Made by a program: the position numbers and the translations under genes. 64,000 nucleotides of DNA from NCBI RefSeq assembly GCF_028682455.1, contig NZ_JANHLD010000002.1, forward strand, positions 310,001 through 374,000. The letters are read 5' to 3'. Below, in pieces: positions 17,930 to 26,458 of the stretch (the first letter of the stretch is position 1; each line of letters starts with the position of its first letter). Origin of the DNA: Pseudomonas putida. Its GTDB lineage: Bacteria; Pseudomonadota; Gammaproteobacteria; Pseudomonadales; Pseudomonadaceae. The notes below the pieces were generated by a model that saw nothing but the letters and a program-made list of their open reading frames with translations, made no database searches and was not told where the DNA came from.

Positions 17930-19045
17930 ATGGATTTCAAACTGACACAAGAGCAGCTGATGCTGCAGGACACCGCCGCGCGCCTGGTGCGTGCCGCCTA
18001 TGGTTTCGAGCAGCGCGAACACGCCCGCAACAGTGCGTGTGGATTCAGCGCGGCGTTCATGCAGCAACTGGGCGAGCTTGGCCTGTGCGCCGTGCCTTTC
18101 GCCGAGGCCTATGGCGGTTTTGGCGGCAATGGCGTGGACAACCTGGTGGTCATGACCGAACTGGGGCGCGGGCTTTGTCTGGAGCCGTACTTGCACTCGG
18201 TGATCTACGCCGGTGGCCTGGTGGCGCAGTTGGGGAGCGAGGCGCAGAAACAGGCACTGTTGCCGCAGGTGGGCAGCGCCGGCCTGCAATTGGCGGTGGC
18301 CCTTGAGGAACCCCAGAGCCACTACCAGCTGCACGATGTGCAAACCGTGGCGACGCCCGTGGACGGCGGTTGGAGGCTGGATGGGCGCAAGTCTGTGGTG
18401 GTTGGCGGCCAGAGCGCGGGGCTGATCGTGGTGTCGGCGCGCAGCGGCGACGGGATCAGTCTGTTCCTGGTCGATCCGCACGCACCCGGTGTCGGTCGAC
18501 GTTCGTTTGCAACCATTGATGGGCGCATGGCCTGCGAGCTTTATTTGCAGGCGGTGTTTGTCGAGGCGGGCGCGCTACTGGGCGAGCCGGGCAAGGCCTT
18601 GCCGGCACTTCGCTATCAGCAAGGGCGGGCGATTGCGGCGCAGTGCGCCGAAGCGGTGGGTAGCATGGAGGCGGCCTGTGCGCTGACCCTCGACTACCTG
18701 AAGACGCGCCAGCAGTTTGGTCAGGCGATCGGCAAGTTCCAGGTGTTGCAGCACCGTATGGTGGACATGCGCATCGAGTTGGACCAGGCCACCTCCATGG
18801 CCTTGCTCGCGGCCTGCGTGGCGGACCAGCCCGACAGCGAAGCGCGCAGCCGTACGTTGGCGGCGGCCAAGTTCATCGTCAGTCGGGCCAGTCGTTTTGT
18901 GGCTGACCAGGGCATCCAGCTGCATGGGGGCATCGGCCTGACCTGGGAATACATGCTGTCGCACCATGCCAAGCATTTGCTGATGGTGGCGCGCCAGTTC
19001 GGGGATGACGATCATCATCTGCAGGCGTTCGCCAAACTGATGTAG
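17930..19045 (+). CDS. Acyl-CoA dehydrogenase, subunit-like paralogue B
   Basis: A 371-aa acyl-CoA dehydrogenase-fold protein. The usual middle-domain TEPGxGSD signature is replaced by VALEEPQSHYQLHDV, while the C-terminal DQGIQLHGGIGLTWEYML is kept. Loss of the canonical middle motif together with a good C-terminus is what one sees in the second subunit of heteromeric acyl-CoA dehydrogenases. It is probably translated with the upstream gene (12-bp gap). Whether it carries the catalytic Glu or only structural or FAD contacts cannot be decided by eye. A REP pair follows its stop. Confidence 0.88.
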   Translation: MDFKLTQEQLMLQDTAARLVRAAYGFEQREHARNSACGFSAAFMQQLGELGLCAVPFAEAYGGFGGNGVDNLVVMTELGRGLCLEPYLHSVIYAGGLVAQLGSEAQKQALLPQVGSAGLQLAVALEEPQSHYQLHDVQTVATPVDGGWRLDGRKSVVVGGQSAGLIVVSARSGDGISLFLVDPHAPGVGRRSFATIDGRMACELYLQAVFVEAGALLGEPGKALPALRYQQGRAIAAQCAEAVGSMEAACALTLDYLKTRQQFGQAIGKFQVLQHRMVDMRIELDQATSMALLAACVADQPDSEARSRTLAAAKFIVSRASRFVADQGIQLHGGIGLTWEYMLSHHAKHLLMVARQFGDDDHHLQAFAKLM

Positions 19046-19050
19046 CCCGG

Positions 19051-19156
19051 TAGCAGCGGGCTTACCTCGCGAGAGGTCGGCACAGGCTGTACATAGTCGT
19101 GATGGCCTCATCGCGGGGCAGGCCCGCTCCCACAGGACCGGGCTTGCCCGCGATCC
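19051..19156 (-). repeat. REP cluster between convergent genes
   Basis: Three REP-like units: GCAGCGGGCTTACCTCGCGA near 19053-19072, the inverted GCGGGGCAGGCCCGCTCC near 19113-19130, and a short GGGCTTGCCCGCGATCC at 19140-19156. It occupies the gap between the convergent acyl-CoA dehydrogenase and napC genes, where it may stop or protect both transcripts. Confidence 0.75.
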
Positions 19157-19159
19157 GTG

Positions 19160-19756
19160 CTACCAGCCCTTGACCCCATGCATGTCGGGCAGTTTGTGGG
19201 CGATGCCCTTGTGGCAATCAATACAGGTTGCCTCGCCCTTGGCCAGCGAGGTGGAGTGCATGGCCGCCGCGCGTTTGCTCTGGCGGGTGAAGTCCATGAA
19301 CTCGAAGTTATGGCAGTTGCGACACTCGCGTGAGTCGTTGGCCTTGAGCCGTGCCCACTCGTGCTCGGCCAGCTCCCGGCGCAAGGCGACGAACTTGTCG
19401 CGGGTGTCGATGGTGCCGAAAATCTTGCCCCACACTTCCTTGGACGCCTGCATCTTGCGGGCGATCTTGTGGGTCCATTCGTGGGGCACGTGGCAATCCG
19501 GGCAACTGGCACGCACGCCGGAGCGGTTGGTGTAGTGGATGGTTTCCTTGAGTTCGACGAAGACGTTGTCACGCATCTCGTGGCACGACACGCAGAACTT
19601 CTCGGTGTTGGTCATCTCCAGCGCCGTGTTGAAACCACCCCAGAAGATGATCCCGGCGATAAAGCCACCCAGGGTCAGGAAGCCCAGGCTGAAATACACG
19701 CTTGGTCGACAGAGGATGCCCCAGTACTCCTTAAGCAGGGCGAACAGTGCTTTCAT
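19160..19756 (-). CDS. napC: Cytochrome c-type quinol dehydrogenase NapC
   Basis: A 198-aa tetrahaem protein of the NapC/NirT family that takes electrons from the quinol pool and passes them to NapB/NapA. One N-terminal membrane anchor ([20 protein letters not shown]) is followed by four CxxCH haem motifs: [23 protein letters not shown] and CIDCHKG. Length and motif count are normal. It is the last gene of napEDABC, 9 bp after napB. Confidence 0.97.
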   Translation of the reverse strand: MKALFALLKEYWGILCRPSVYFSLGFLTLGGFIAGIIFWGGFNTALEMTNTEKFCVSCHEMRDNVFVELKETIHYTNRSGVRASCPDCHVPHEWTHKIARKMQASKEVWGKIFGTIDTRDKFVALRRELAEHEWARLKANDSRECRNCHNFEFMDFTRQSKRAAAMHSTSLAKGEATCIDCHKGIAHKLPDMHGVKGW

Positions 19757-19765
19757 GGCGCCTCC

Positions 19766-20251
19766 TCAGGGTTTCTTCTCGGCGTTGGCGTCGTCTTGCA
19801 GGATCTTGTCGATGGTTTCAAAGGTGTTGCCTACCAGCGGCTGCACCTCTTTCTGCGGCACATGGCACTGGTTGCAGAAGTAGCGCCGCGGTGACACCGC
19901 CGCCAGCGCCTGGCCGTCGCGGTCCATGTAGTGGGTGATGCTGATCATGGTGGCCTGGCTGCGGGCACTGTTGGCGCGGCTGTGGCACGACAGGCACTTG
20001 TTGCCGTTGATGTCGATCTGGTAGCCGCGAATGCTGTGGGGAATGGTCGGCGGCTGGTCGGGGTAGTTGCGCTCGCGCTTGAGGTCCTTGTTTTCGTCGT
20101 TGGCAATCACCGGCGCCGGCATGTTCTGGGTCAGGGTGCCGCCGGGGCGACGCCCGTCCGGGCCGGGCGCGTCCAGGGGGTAGTCGACCTCGGCTGCAAT
20201 CACCACGCCGATCGCAGCGAAGAGGCACAGCGGCAGGATGCGTAGATTCAT
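19766..20251 (-). CDS. napB: Periplasmic nitrate reductase electron-transfer subunit NapB
   Basis: A 161-aa dihaem periplasmic cytochrome c, the small subunit that reduces NapA. It has a signal peptide (LRILPLCLFAAIGVVIA) and two haem sites, CLSCHSRA and CNQCHVPQ. I chose the ATG at 20251 with GAGGAGC eight bases upstream; an ATG 16 codons further upstream would spoil the signal peptide and overlap napA. It lies 11 bp after napA. Confidence 0.96.
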   Translation of the reverse strand: MNLRILPLCLFAAIGVVIAAEVDYPLDAPGPDGRRPGGTLTQNMPAPVIANDENKDLKRERNYPDQPPTIPHSIRGYQIDINGNKCLSCHSRANSARSQATMISITHYMDRDGQALAAVSPRRYFCNQCHVPQKEVQPLVGNTFETIDKILQDDANAEKKP

Positions 20252-20262
20252 GACGGTGCTCC

Positions 20263-22767
20263 TCAGGCCACGCTGATCAACTCGATTCGTATGGCGCATT
20301 TCTTGTAGTCGGTCTGCTTGGAGATCGGGTCGGTGGCATCGAGCGTGACCTTGTTGATCAGTTTGTTGGCATCGAAGAACGGCACGAACACCAGCCCGCG
20401 CGGTGGCTTGTTGCGTCCACGGGTCTCGATGCGTGCGCGGATTTCGCCACGACGGCTGATCACCTTCACTTCGCTGCCACGCCGGGCGTTGAGCGCCTTG
20501 GCATCGTCCGGGTGCATGTACACCAGGGCGTCGGGCACCGCCTTGTACAGTTCCTCGACCCGCTGGGTCATGCTGCCGGTGTGCCAGTGCTCCAGCACGC
20601 GGCCGGTGCTCAGCCAGAACGGGTAGTCGGCATCCGGGGCTTCGGCGGGTGGCTCGTAGGGCAGGGCGAAAATGATCGCCTTCTTGTCCGGGTAGCCATA
20701 GAACTGCACGCCACTGCCGGCTTCGACATACGGGTCGAACCCTTCGCGGTAGCGCCAGCGGGTTTCCTTGCCGTCCACCACCGGCCAGCGCAATCCGCGC
20801 TCGCTGTGGTAACGGTCGAAGGTGGCCAGGTCGTGGCCATGGCCGCGGCCGAACTGGGCGTACTCTTCGAACAGGCCCTTTTGCAAGTAGAAGCCGAAGG
20901 CCTTGGCCTCGTCGTTCTTGTAGCCGGCCTCCAGTTGCTCGACCGGGAACTGGTCGACCTGGCCGTTCTTGTACAGTACCTCGAACAAAGTCTTGCCCTT
21001 GAGCTCGGGGGCCTTGGCCAGCAGTTCGGCCGGCCAGACTTCATCGGTGGTAAAGCGCTTGGAGAACTCCACCAGTTGCCACAGGTCGGACTTGGCATCG
21101 CCCGGTGCACTGACCAGTTGGTGCCAGAACTGGGTACGCCGTTCGGCGTTGCCGAAGGCCCCTTCCTTTTCTACCCACATGGCGCTCGGCAGGATCAGGT
21201 CGGCGGCTTGCGCCGACACTGTGGGGTACACATCGGAGACGATCACGAAGTTGTCCGGCTTGCGCCAGCCGGGCAGCACCTCCTGCATGATATTGGGGCC
21301 GGCATGCATGTTGTTGCTGGCCTGGGTCCAGTAGACGTTGAGTACACCGTCCTTGAGCATGCGGCTCTGCTGCACGGCGTGGAACCCGACCTTTTCCTGG
21401 ATCGTGCCGGCCGGCAGTTTCCAGATTTTCTCGGCGGTGGCGCGGTGCTTGGGGTTGGTCACCACCAGGTCGGCCGGCAGGCGGTGGGAGAAGGTGCCGA
21501 CCTCCCGTGCGGTACCGCAGGCCGAGGGCTGGCCGGTGAGGGAGAAGGGGCTGTTGCCTGGCTCGCTGATCTTGCCGGTGAGCAAGTGGATGTTGTAGAT
21601 CAGGTTGTTGGCCCACACACCGCGGGTGTGCTGGTTGAAGCCCATGGTCCAGAACGACACCACCTTGCGCTTGGGGTCGGCGTACAGCTCGGCCAGGGCC
21701 TTGAGCCGCTCGGCGGGTACGCCGGTTTCCCTGGCGGTGCGCTCCAGGGTGTAGGGCCTGACGAACGCTGCGTACTGCTCGAAGTCGATATCGCTCCAGG
21801 TGTTGGCCTTGTCGGCGTTCTTGGCCTTGGCTTCCAGCGGGTTGTCCGGGCGCAGGCCATAGCCGATGTCGTCGGCACCCTTGGCAAAGCGGGTGTGCTT
21901 GCTGACGAAGTCCTTGTTGACCGCACCGCTTTCGATGATGTGATTGGCGATGTAGTTGAGGATCAGCAGGTCGGTCTGCGGTTTGAACACCATGGGAATA
22001 TCGGCCAGCTCGAAACTGCGGTGTTCGAAAGTCGACAGCACCGCGACCTTGACCTGGGGCTGGCTCAGGCGCCGGTCGGTGACCCGGCTCCAGAGGATCG
22101 GGTGCATCTCGGCCATGTTCGAGCCCCAGAGCACGAAGGCGTCGGTGGCCTCGATATCGTCGTAGCAACCCATCGGCTCGTCCATACCGAAGGTGCGCAT
22201 GAAGCCCATGACCGCCGAGGCCATGCAATGGCGGGCGTTGGGGTCGATGTTGTTGCTGCGAAAGCCGGCCTTCATCAGCTTGTTGGCGGCGTAGCCTTCC
22301 CAGACCGTCCATTGGCCGGAGCCGAACATGCCCACGGATTCCGGGCCCTTGTTCTTCAGCGCTTCCTTGAACTTGGCCTCCATGATGTCGAAGGCCTTTT
22401 CCCAACTGATTGGCTGGAACTCGCCCTGTTTGTCGTACTGGCCGTTCTTCATGCGCAGCAGTGGCTGGGTCAGGCGGTCGTTGCCGTACATGATCTTGGA
22501 CAGAAAGTAGCCTTTGACGCAGTTGAGACCGCGGTTGACCTCGGCCTTGACGTCGCCGTGGGTGGCCACGACCTTGTTGTCGCGGGTAGCGACCATCACG
22601 CTGCAACCGGTCCCGCAGAAGCGGCACGGCGCCTTGTTCCAGTCCAGGGTGACCATGTCGGCTTCGGTGATCAGGTTGCTGGCGGTGGTATAGATCGGCA
22701 GGCCGGCCGCGGCGGCGGCAATGGCGGCCGCCTGGGCCTTGGCGAATTCACGGCGGGTCATGCTCAT
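20263..22767 (-). CDS. napA: Periplasmic nitrate reductase catalytic subunit NapA
   Basis: An 834-aa molybdoenzyme that reduces nitrate to nitrite in the periplasm. A twin-arginine signal ([19 protein letters not shown]) is followed by the [4Fe-4S] cysteines [10 protein letters not shown] and GLNCVKGY, then the Mo-bis-MGD cysteine in [13 protein letters not shown]. Length matches known NapA proteins (about 830). The start overlaps the end of napD by 4 bp, indicating translational coupling. In aerobic pseudomonads Nap often serves redox balancing rather than denitrification; no nitrite reductase is in this window. Confidence 0.98.
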   Translation of the reverse strand: MSMTRREFAKAQAAAIAAAAAGLPIYTTASNLITEADMVTLDWNKAPCRFCGTGCSVMVATRDNKVVATHGDVKAEVNRGLNCVKGYFLSKIMYGNDRLTQPLLRMKNGQYDKQGEFQPISWEKAFDIMEAKFKEALKNKGPESVGMFGSGQWTVWEGYAANKLMKAGFRSNNIDPNARHCMASAVMGFMRTFGMDEPMGCYDDIEATDAFVLWGSNMAEMHPILWSRVTDRRLSQPQVKVAVLSTFEHRSFELADIPMVFKPQTDLLILNYIANHIIESGAVNKDFVSKHTRFAKGADDIGYGLRPDNPLEAKAKNADKANTWSDIDFEQYAAFVRPYTLERTARETGVPAERLKALAELYADPKRKVVSFWTMGFNQHTRGVWANNLIYNIHLLTGKISEPGNSPFSLTGQPSACGTAREVGTFSHRLPADLVVTNPKHRATAEKIWKLPAGTIQEKVGFHAVQQSRMLKDGVLNVYWTQASNNMHAGPNIMQEVLPGWRKPDNFVIVSDVYPTVSAQAADLILPSAMWVEKEGAFGNAERRTQFWHQLVSAPGDAKSDLWQLVEFSKRFTTDEVWPAELLAKAPELKGKTLFEVLYKNGQVDQFPVEQLEAGYKNDEAKAFGFYLQKGLFEEYAQFGRGHGHDLATFDRYHSERGLRWPVVDGKETRWRYREGFDPYVEAGSGVQFYGYPDKKAIIFALPYEPPAEAPDADYPFWLSTGRVLEHWHTGSMTQRVEELYKAVPDALVYMHPDDAKALNARRGSEVKVISRRGEIRARIETRGRNKPPRGLVFVPFFDANKLINKVTLDATDPISKQTDYKKCAIRIELISVA

Positions 22768-23024
22768 TGGGACGCTCCTGCAGGGTCGAGGAGTTCGTGA
22801 TAGATCAACGCCGCATTAAGTACGCCGGGCAAATTGTTGATCTGTTCGATGCGTTGAAGAATCTCTGCTTCATCACGGGCTTCAAGTACCACCACTAACT
22901 TCCCCAGGGCACTTTGTTGATGCAGTTCAAGCCCGTCGAGCAGGCGCAAGTTGGCTTTTACGGCTTCAAGCAGTTCGGGGCGGGCAAGTACTACAAGGCT
23001 GGCGATGTGCAGCATTTCGTCCAT
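22764..23024 (-). CDS. napD: NapD, Tat-signal-binding chaperone for NapA
   Basis: An 86-aa cytoplasmic protein of the NapD family, which binds the NapA twin-arginine signal and holds back export until the cofactor is inserted. The N-terminus ([19 protein letters not shown]) and ferredoxin-like size fit. It ends inside the napA start (4-bp overlap) and follows napE by 33 bp. The iron-sulfur gene napF, present between napE and napD in some pseudomonads, is absent here. Confidence 0.93.
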   Translation of the reverse strand: MDEMLHIASLVVLARPELLEAVKANLRLLDGLELHQQSALGKLVVVLEARDEAEILQRIEQINNLPGVLNAALIYHELLDPAGASQ

Positions 23025-23057
23025 GGGCTGGCTCCAATAGACTTGGTAGGGGAAGGT

Positions 23058-23228
23058 CTATCCGTTGGGCGGCCCAGGCGGGCCGTAGAGCATTTGCAGG
23101 AACCAGATGATGAAACCGTAGCCGCCGACGATTGCCACCGACAGCAAGGGGAAGAGGAAGGCGACAAGAAAGATGAACAACCGGGCTTCCTTGCGACGCG
23201 CAGGTTTTTGTTCTTCAGCCAACGACAT
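23058..23228 (-). CDS. napE: NapE, small membrane protein of the nap operon
   Basis: A 56-aa protein with a basic, soluble N-terminus (MSLAEEQKPARRKEAR) and one transmembrane segment containing LFPLLSVAIVGGYGFIIWFLQ, the NapE family signature. Its function is unknown, although the gene is common as the first gene of nap operons. The start is the ATG at 23228, with a weak GGAGATAG before it; the stop is at 23058-23060. Confidence 0.92.
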   Translation of the reverse strand: MSLAEEQKPARRKEARLFIFLVAFLFPLLSVAIVGGYGFIIWFLQMLYGPPGPPNG

Positions 23229-23608
23229 TGAACTATCTCCAGCCGAACTGTTGATTGAGCGTAGATCAACAAGAAGATCGGACGTGTCGATAAAAGCCCA
23301 GCGCGACCGACGGCGGATTGATACAGGTCATTTATACGGAAGATAACCAGGCGCTTATATAAGGTGCTAATAAGAACAATTATATTTCAACGTATTTGAA
23401 TGGCGATTGATACAGCAGGCAAGGGCGTGGCAAGTTGCGCAAACGGGGAGCCTGAGTTGCGTAGGAGTGCTGTGAAGGCGGGCGCTGTTCTGTGCGCAGG
23501 CGGCGCCGTAATTCTGCAGCCGGGCAGTAAGCGGCTGTTTCCACTGATATTTTTTTTCTAAAGGGGCTTCCCAGGGCGCAAATATGTTGGTAAATTTGCG
23601 CGCATTAC
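23229..23608. promoter_or_regulatory. nap upstream region with TTGAT/ATCAA dyads
   Basis: This 380-bp stretch holds no gene. A perfect inverted repeat GTTGAT...ATCAAC (23250-23270, nine bases between) lies just before napE. A partial FNR/ANR-like match, TTGATACAGGTCAT (23318-23331), has one good and one poor half-site. Neither has the standard four-base spacing with two good halves, so control by ANR/DNR is only suggested. The segment from about 23360 to 23400 is unusually AT-rich for this genome, and a T-run occurs near 23550-23558. The promoter for the tRNA must lie near 23570-23600. Confidence 0.4.
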
Positions 23609-23683
23609 AGGGGCGTCGCCAAGCGGTAAGGCAGCAGGTTTTGATCCTGCCATGCGTTGGTTCGAATCCAGCCGCCCCTGCCA
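23609..23683 (+). tRNA. tRNA-Gln (anticodon TTG)
   Basis: The acceptor stem AGGGGCG (23609-23615) pairs with CGCCCCT (23673-23679), followed by G and an encoded CCA. The D-arm contains AAGCGGTAAGGC. The anticodon stem GCAGG/CCTGC encloses TTTTGAT, so the anticodon is TTG at 23641-23643. The T-arm holds GGTTCGAATCC. It closely resembles E. coli tRNA-Gln. No integrase or flanking direct repeat marks it as an insertion site. Confidence 0.97.
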
Positions 23684-23697
23684 TATTTTTCAAGATG

Positions 23698-23750
23698 CAC
23701 CCCGGTCGTTCAGCAGCAATCGCTGCCAGAACGCCGGGGTGTTCTTGTTT
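23698..23750 (+). terminator. Probable Rho-independent terminator of tRNA-Gln
   Basis: CACCCCGG-T-CGTTC (23698-23711) pairs with GAACG-CCGGGGTG (23729-23741), a long GC-rich stem with one bulged base, followed directly by TTCTTGTTT. The position 15 bp after the tRNA fits a terminator. Confidence 0.75.
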
Positions 23751-23821
23751 CTGCGCCCGGTTTTCCCGCCAGCCGCGCAGACCTTGCACGGCGCCATCAC
23801 AGCGCCATGCAGGCCCATCGC

Positions 23822-25816
23822 TTAGTGTGGCGCGCGGGGAATGGTCTTGAGCAGGTCTTCAGGGCTGATGTGGCCCACCACCTGTTGCACGCTGCCGGGT
23901 TGCGGCAGGTCGAGGATGTGGCCCTTCATCTTGCCGATCACGTGCATCTCGCATGGCTTGCAATCGAACTTCAGTGTCAGCACTTCATCGCCATGCACCA
24001 GCTGCATCGGCGCAACCTTGGTGCGCACGCCGGTCACGCCCTTGGCCTGCTTGGGGCACAGGTTGAAGGAGAAACGCAGGCAGTGCTTGGTGATCATCAC
24101 CGGCACTTCTCCGGTTTCCTCGTGGGCCTCGTAGGCCGCGTCGATCAGCTTGACGCCGTGGCGGTGGTAGAAGTCGCGGGCCTTCTGGTTGTACACGTTG
24201 GCCAGGAACGACAGGTGCGACTCGGGGTATACCGGCGCAGGGTCGGTCTCGGCCTTGCGAGCCCCACGTGGGTGGGCGGCGACGCGGGCGCTGGTGAGGG
24301 CCTCGATCACTTCACGGCGCAGGGCCTTGAGCTGCGAGTTGGGGATGAAGTACGCCTGCGGTGCATCGAGCTTGATGTCCGTGGCATGGTACTGGGTGGT
24401 ACCCAGCTGGCCGAGCAGGTCGTGCAGTTGCTCGAGCGCCTGCTCCGGCTTGTTGGCCACGCCGAACGGACCGTCCAGGGTGATGCTGGCGCTGACGCCT
24501 TCTTCACTGGTAGCGGTCAGCTGCAGGTGGTTCTCGCGCAGCTGTGCCTCCCAGGCCAGGCCGACACGGCGTTCGGCCGAGGTCTTCTGCAAGGCTTGCT
24601 GCCAGTTGTGGTCCAGGTTGCGACTCAGCGGATGGTTGGGGCGAAGTTGCAGGCCGTTGGGCATCTCGTTGGGCTCTACCCGGTAGCGGTAGCGCTTCTC
24701 GCCGTCTTCTTCGAACTCGCCCTTGGGCTCGGCGATGTTGGCGCGAAAGCCCACCACTTCACGCTTGACCAGCACGTTGAGGCCGTCGCCATTGGACAGT
24801 GGCTCGTGGGTGACGACCATCAGGTCGCGCTTGCCGACTTTTTCCACCACACCGACCGGCAGGCCGGTGAAGGTCGGGGAGTCGAAGGCGCCGATGTCGA
24901 TCTTGCGCTCGCTGACGAAATAGTCGGTGCTGCCACGGTGGAAGGTCTTGTCCGGGTCGGGCAGGAAGAAATGCGCGGTGCGGCCGCTGGAGGCGCGGGC
25001 GAGGTCCGGGCGGTCTTCGAGGATGTCGTCCAGGCGCTGGCGGTAGTAGGCGGTGATGTTCTTCACATAGCCCATGTCCTTGTAGCGGCCCTCGATCTTG
25101 AACGAACGTACGCCGGCCTCGACCAGGGCGCGCAGGTTGGCGCTCTGGTTGTTGTCCTTCATCGACAGCAGGTGCTTTTCGTAGGCGATCACGCCGCCTT
25201 TTTCGTCCTTGAGGGTGTACGGCAGGCGGCAGGCCTGGGAGCAGTCGCCACGGTTGGCACTGCGCCCGGTCTGCGCGTGGGAGATGTTGCACTGGCCGGA
25301 GAACGCCACGCACAGCGCGCCGTGGATGAAGAACTCGATGGCGGCATCGGTTTCATCGGCGATGGCGCGGATTTCCTTGAGATTGAGCTCACGGGCCAGG
25401 ACCAGTTGCGAGAAGCCCGCCTGGTCGAGGAACTTGGCCCGTCCCAGGGTGCGGATGTCGGTCTGGGTGCTGGCGTGCAGTTCGATCGGCGGGATGTCCA
25501 GTTCCATCACGCCCAGGTCCTGGACGATCAGGGCGTCGACGCCGGCGTCGTAGAGCTGGTGGATCAGTTTGCGGGCCGGTTCCAGCTCGTTGTCGTGCAG
25601 GATGGTGTTGATGGTGGTGAACACCCGGGCGTGGTAGCGCCGGGCAAATTCCACCAGTTGGGCGATTTCGCTCACCTCGTTGCAGGCATTGTGGCGCGCA
25701 CCGAAGCTTGGGCCACCGATGTACACGGCGTCGGCGCCATGCAGGATGGCCTCGCGGGCGATGGCCACATCGCGGGCAGGGCTGAGCAGTTCTAGATGAT
25801 GTTTGGGCAGGGACAT
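23822..25816 (-). CDS. rlhA: U32-family 23S rRNA cytidine hydroxylase RlhA (YdcP)
   Basis: A 664-aa peptidase-U32-family protein. By family knowledge the long members (about 650 aa) are RlhA, which makes 5-hydroxycytidine in 23S rRNA, whereas the short ones (about 450 aa) are TrhP/YegQ acting on tRNA. The U32 core is visible at the N-terminus (LLSPARDVAIAREAILHGAD). The Cys cluster is around ALCVAFSGQCNISHAQTGR and RGDCSQACRLPY, and a further Cys-rich stretch near the C-terminus (LCPKQAKGV, CKPCEMH) may help ligate an Fe-S cluster. It stands alone on the minus strand. Confidence 0.85.
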   Translation of the reverse strand: MSLPKHHLELLSPARDVAIAREAILHGADAVYIGGPSFGARHNACNEVSEIAQLVEFARRYHARVFTTINTILHDNELEPARKLIHQLYDAGVDALIVQDLGVMELDIPPIELHASTQTDIRTLGRAKFLDQAGFSQLVLARELNLKEIRAIADETDAAIEFFIHGALCVAFSGQCNISHAQTGRSANRGDCSQACRLPYTLKDEKGGVIAYEKHLLSMKDNNQSANLRALVEAGVRSFKIEGRYKDMGYVKNITAYYRQRLDDILEDRPDLARASSGRTAHFFLPDPDKTFHRGSTDYFVSERKIDIGAFDSPTFTGLPVGVVEKVGKRDLMVVTHEPLSNGDGLNVLVKREVVGFRANIAEPKGEFEEDGEKRYRYRVEPNEMPNGLQLRPNHPLSRNLDHNWQQALQKTSAERRVGLAWEAQLRENHLQLTATSEEGVSASITLDGPFGVANKPEQALEQLHDLLGQLGTTQYHATDIKLDAPQAYFIPNSQLKALRREVIEALTSARVAAHPRGARKAETDPAPVYPESHLSFLANVYNQKARDFYHRHGVKLIDAAYEAHEETGEVPVMITKHCLRFSFNLCPKQAKGVTGVRTKVAPMQLVHGDEVLTLKFDCKPCEMHVIGKMKGHILDLPQPGSVQQVVGHISPEDLLKTIPRAPH

Positions 25817-25926
25817 GGTTTTTTTAGTCAGGCTGTCACGGTCAAGGCGCGCATTGTAGCGGCGAAACGGCGCGACGGCACCCGAATGCTGCCCGGTGGT
25901 GCGGCGGTGGTGTGGTGTGGGGTTGT

Positions 25927-25998
25927 GCGGGAGCGGGCTTGCCCCGCGATAGCGATCTCTCAGTCACATCGCATCGCGGGGCAAGTCCGCTCCTACCA
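25927..25998 (-). repeat. REP pair
   Basis: GCGGGAGCGGGCTTGCCCCGCGATAG-type unit at the left and the inverted ATCGCGGGGCAAGTCCGCTCC at the right, about 30 bases apart. It directly follows the RidA gene and precedes the rlhA promoter region. It belongs to the same family as the pair at 14031. Confidence 0.85.
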
Positions 25999-26000
25999 GG

Positions 26001-26381
26001 TCAGGCCTTGGCGGCCATGGCGGTGACTTCGACGCGCATGCCTTCGGCTGCCAGGGCTGCCACGCCGACGGCGGCGCGCACCGGCCAGGGCTTGGCGAAG
26101 TAGCGCTTGTACACTTCGTTGAAGGCCGGTCGGTCAGCCATGTCGGTGAGGTAGATGGTCAGGTGCAGCACGCGGTCCATGGAGCTGCCGGCACGCTCCA
26201 GGGCCACCTTGAGCGCCTCCAGGGTGCATTCGCTCTGGGCCGTGATGTCGCCCAGCTCCAGGCTGCCGTCGGCGCGGGTAGGGATCTGGGTGGAAACCAG
26301 CAGGCCGCCGAAGCCGGTCACGTCACTGGAGATGGAGTCCGCGTCCGGGTCCGGGATGTAGGTGATGTCGTGGTTGGCCAT
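26001..26381 (-). CDS. RidA family (YjgF/YER057c/UK114) protein
   Basis: A 126-aa protein of the Rid family, probably a trimeric enamine/imine deaminase or related hydrolase. Family features include the N-terminal GGLLVSTQIPTRADGSLE and the C-terminal WPVRAAVGVAALAAEGMRVEVTA (broken here only for length), with the Arg of PVRAAVGV in the usual position. I chose the ATG at 26381 (MANHDITYIPD); the frame extends upstream without similarity. It lies 77 bp downstream of a LysR gene on the same strand, so its substrate may be tied to that regulator. It may be a Rid2-7 subgroup member rather than RidA proper. Confidence 0.88.
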   Translation of the reverse strand: MANHDITYIPDPDADSISSDVTGFGGLLVSTQIPTRADGSLELGDITAQSECTLEALKVALERAGSSMDRVLHLTIYLTDMADRPAFNEVYKRYFAKPWPVRAAVGVAALAAEGMRVEVTAMAAKA

Positions 26382-26458
26382 GAGAACCTCGTGTTCCAGG
26401 TGAAAAAAGGCGCCCAGTCTAATCCCATGGCCATCGCCGTGCACCCGCGGCGCCGCGA

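Noticed and set aside
20512..22800. Long plus-strand open frame of 762 codons opposite napA
   Set aside because: It lies wholly antisense to a certain napA gene with all its cofactor motifs, and its composition (Val/Gly/Gln/His-rich) is what a GC-rich antisense frame gives. No homology or ribosome site is seen.
23318..23331. TTGATACAGGTCAT as a firm ANR/FNR box for nap
   Set aside because: Only one half-site is good; the other matches 3 of 5 bases, so it is listed only as a weak candidate within the upstream region.
23609..23683. tRNA-Gln as a possible integration site for a mobile element
   Set aside because: No integrase, no duplicated tRNA 3' end and no abrupt change of gene content are seen on either side.
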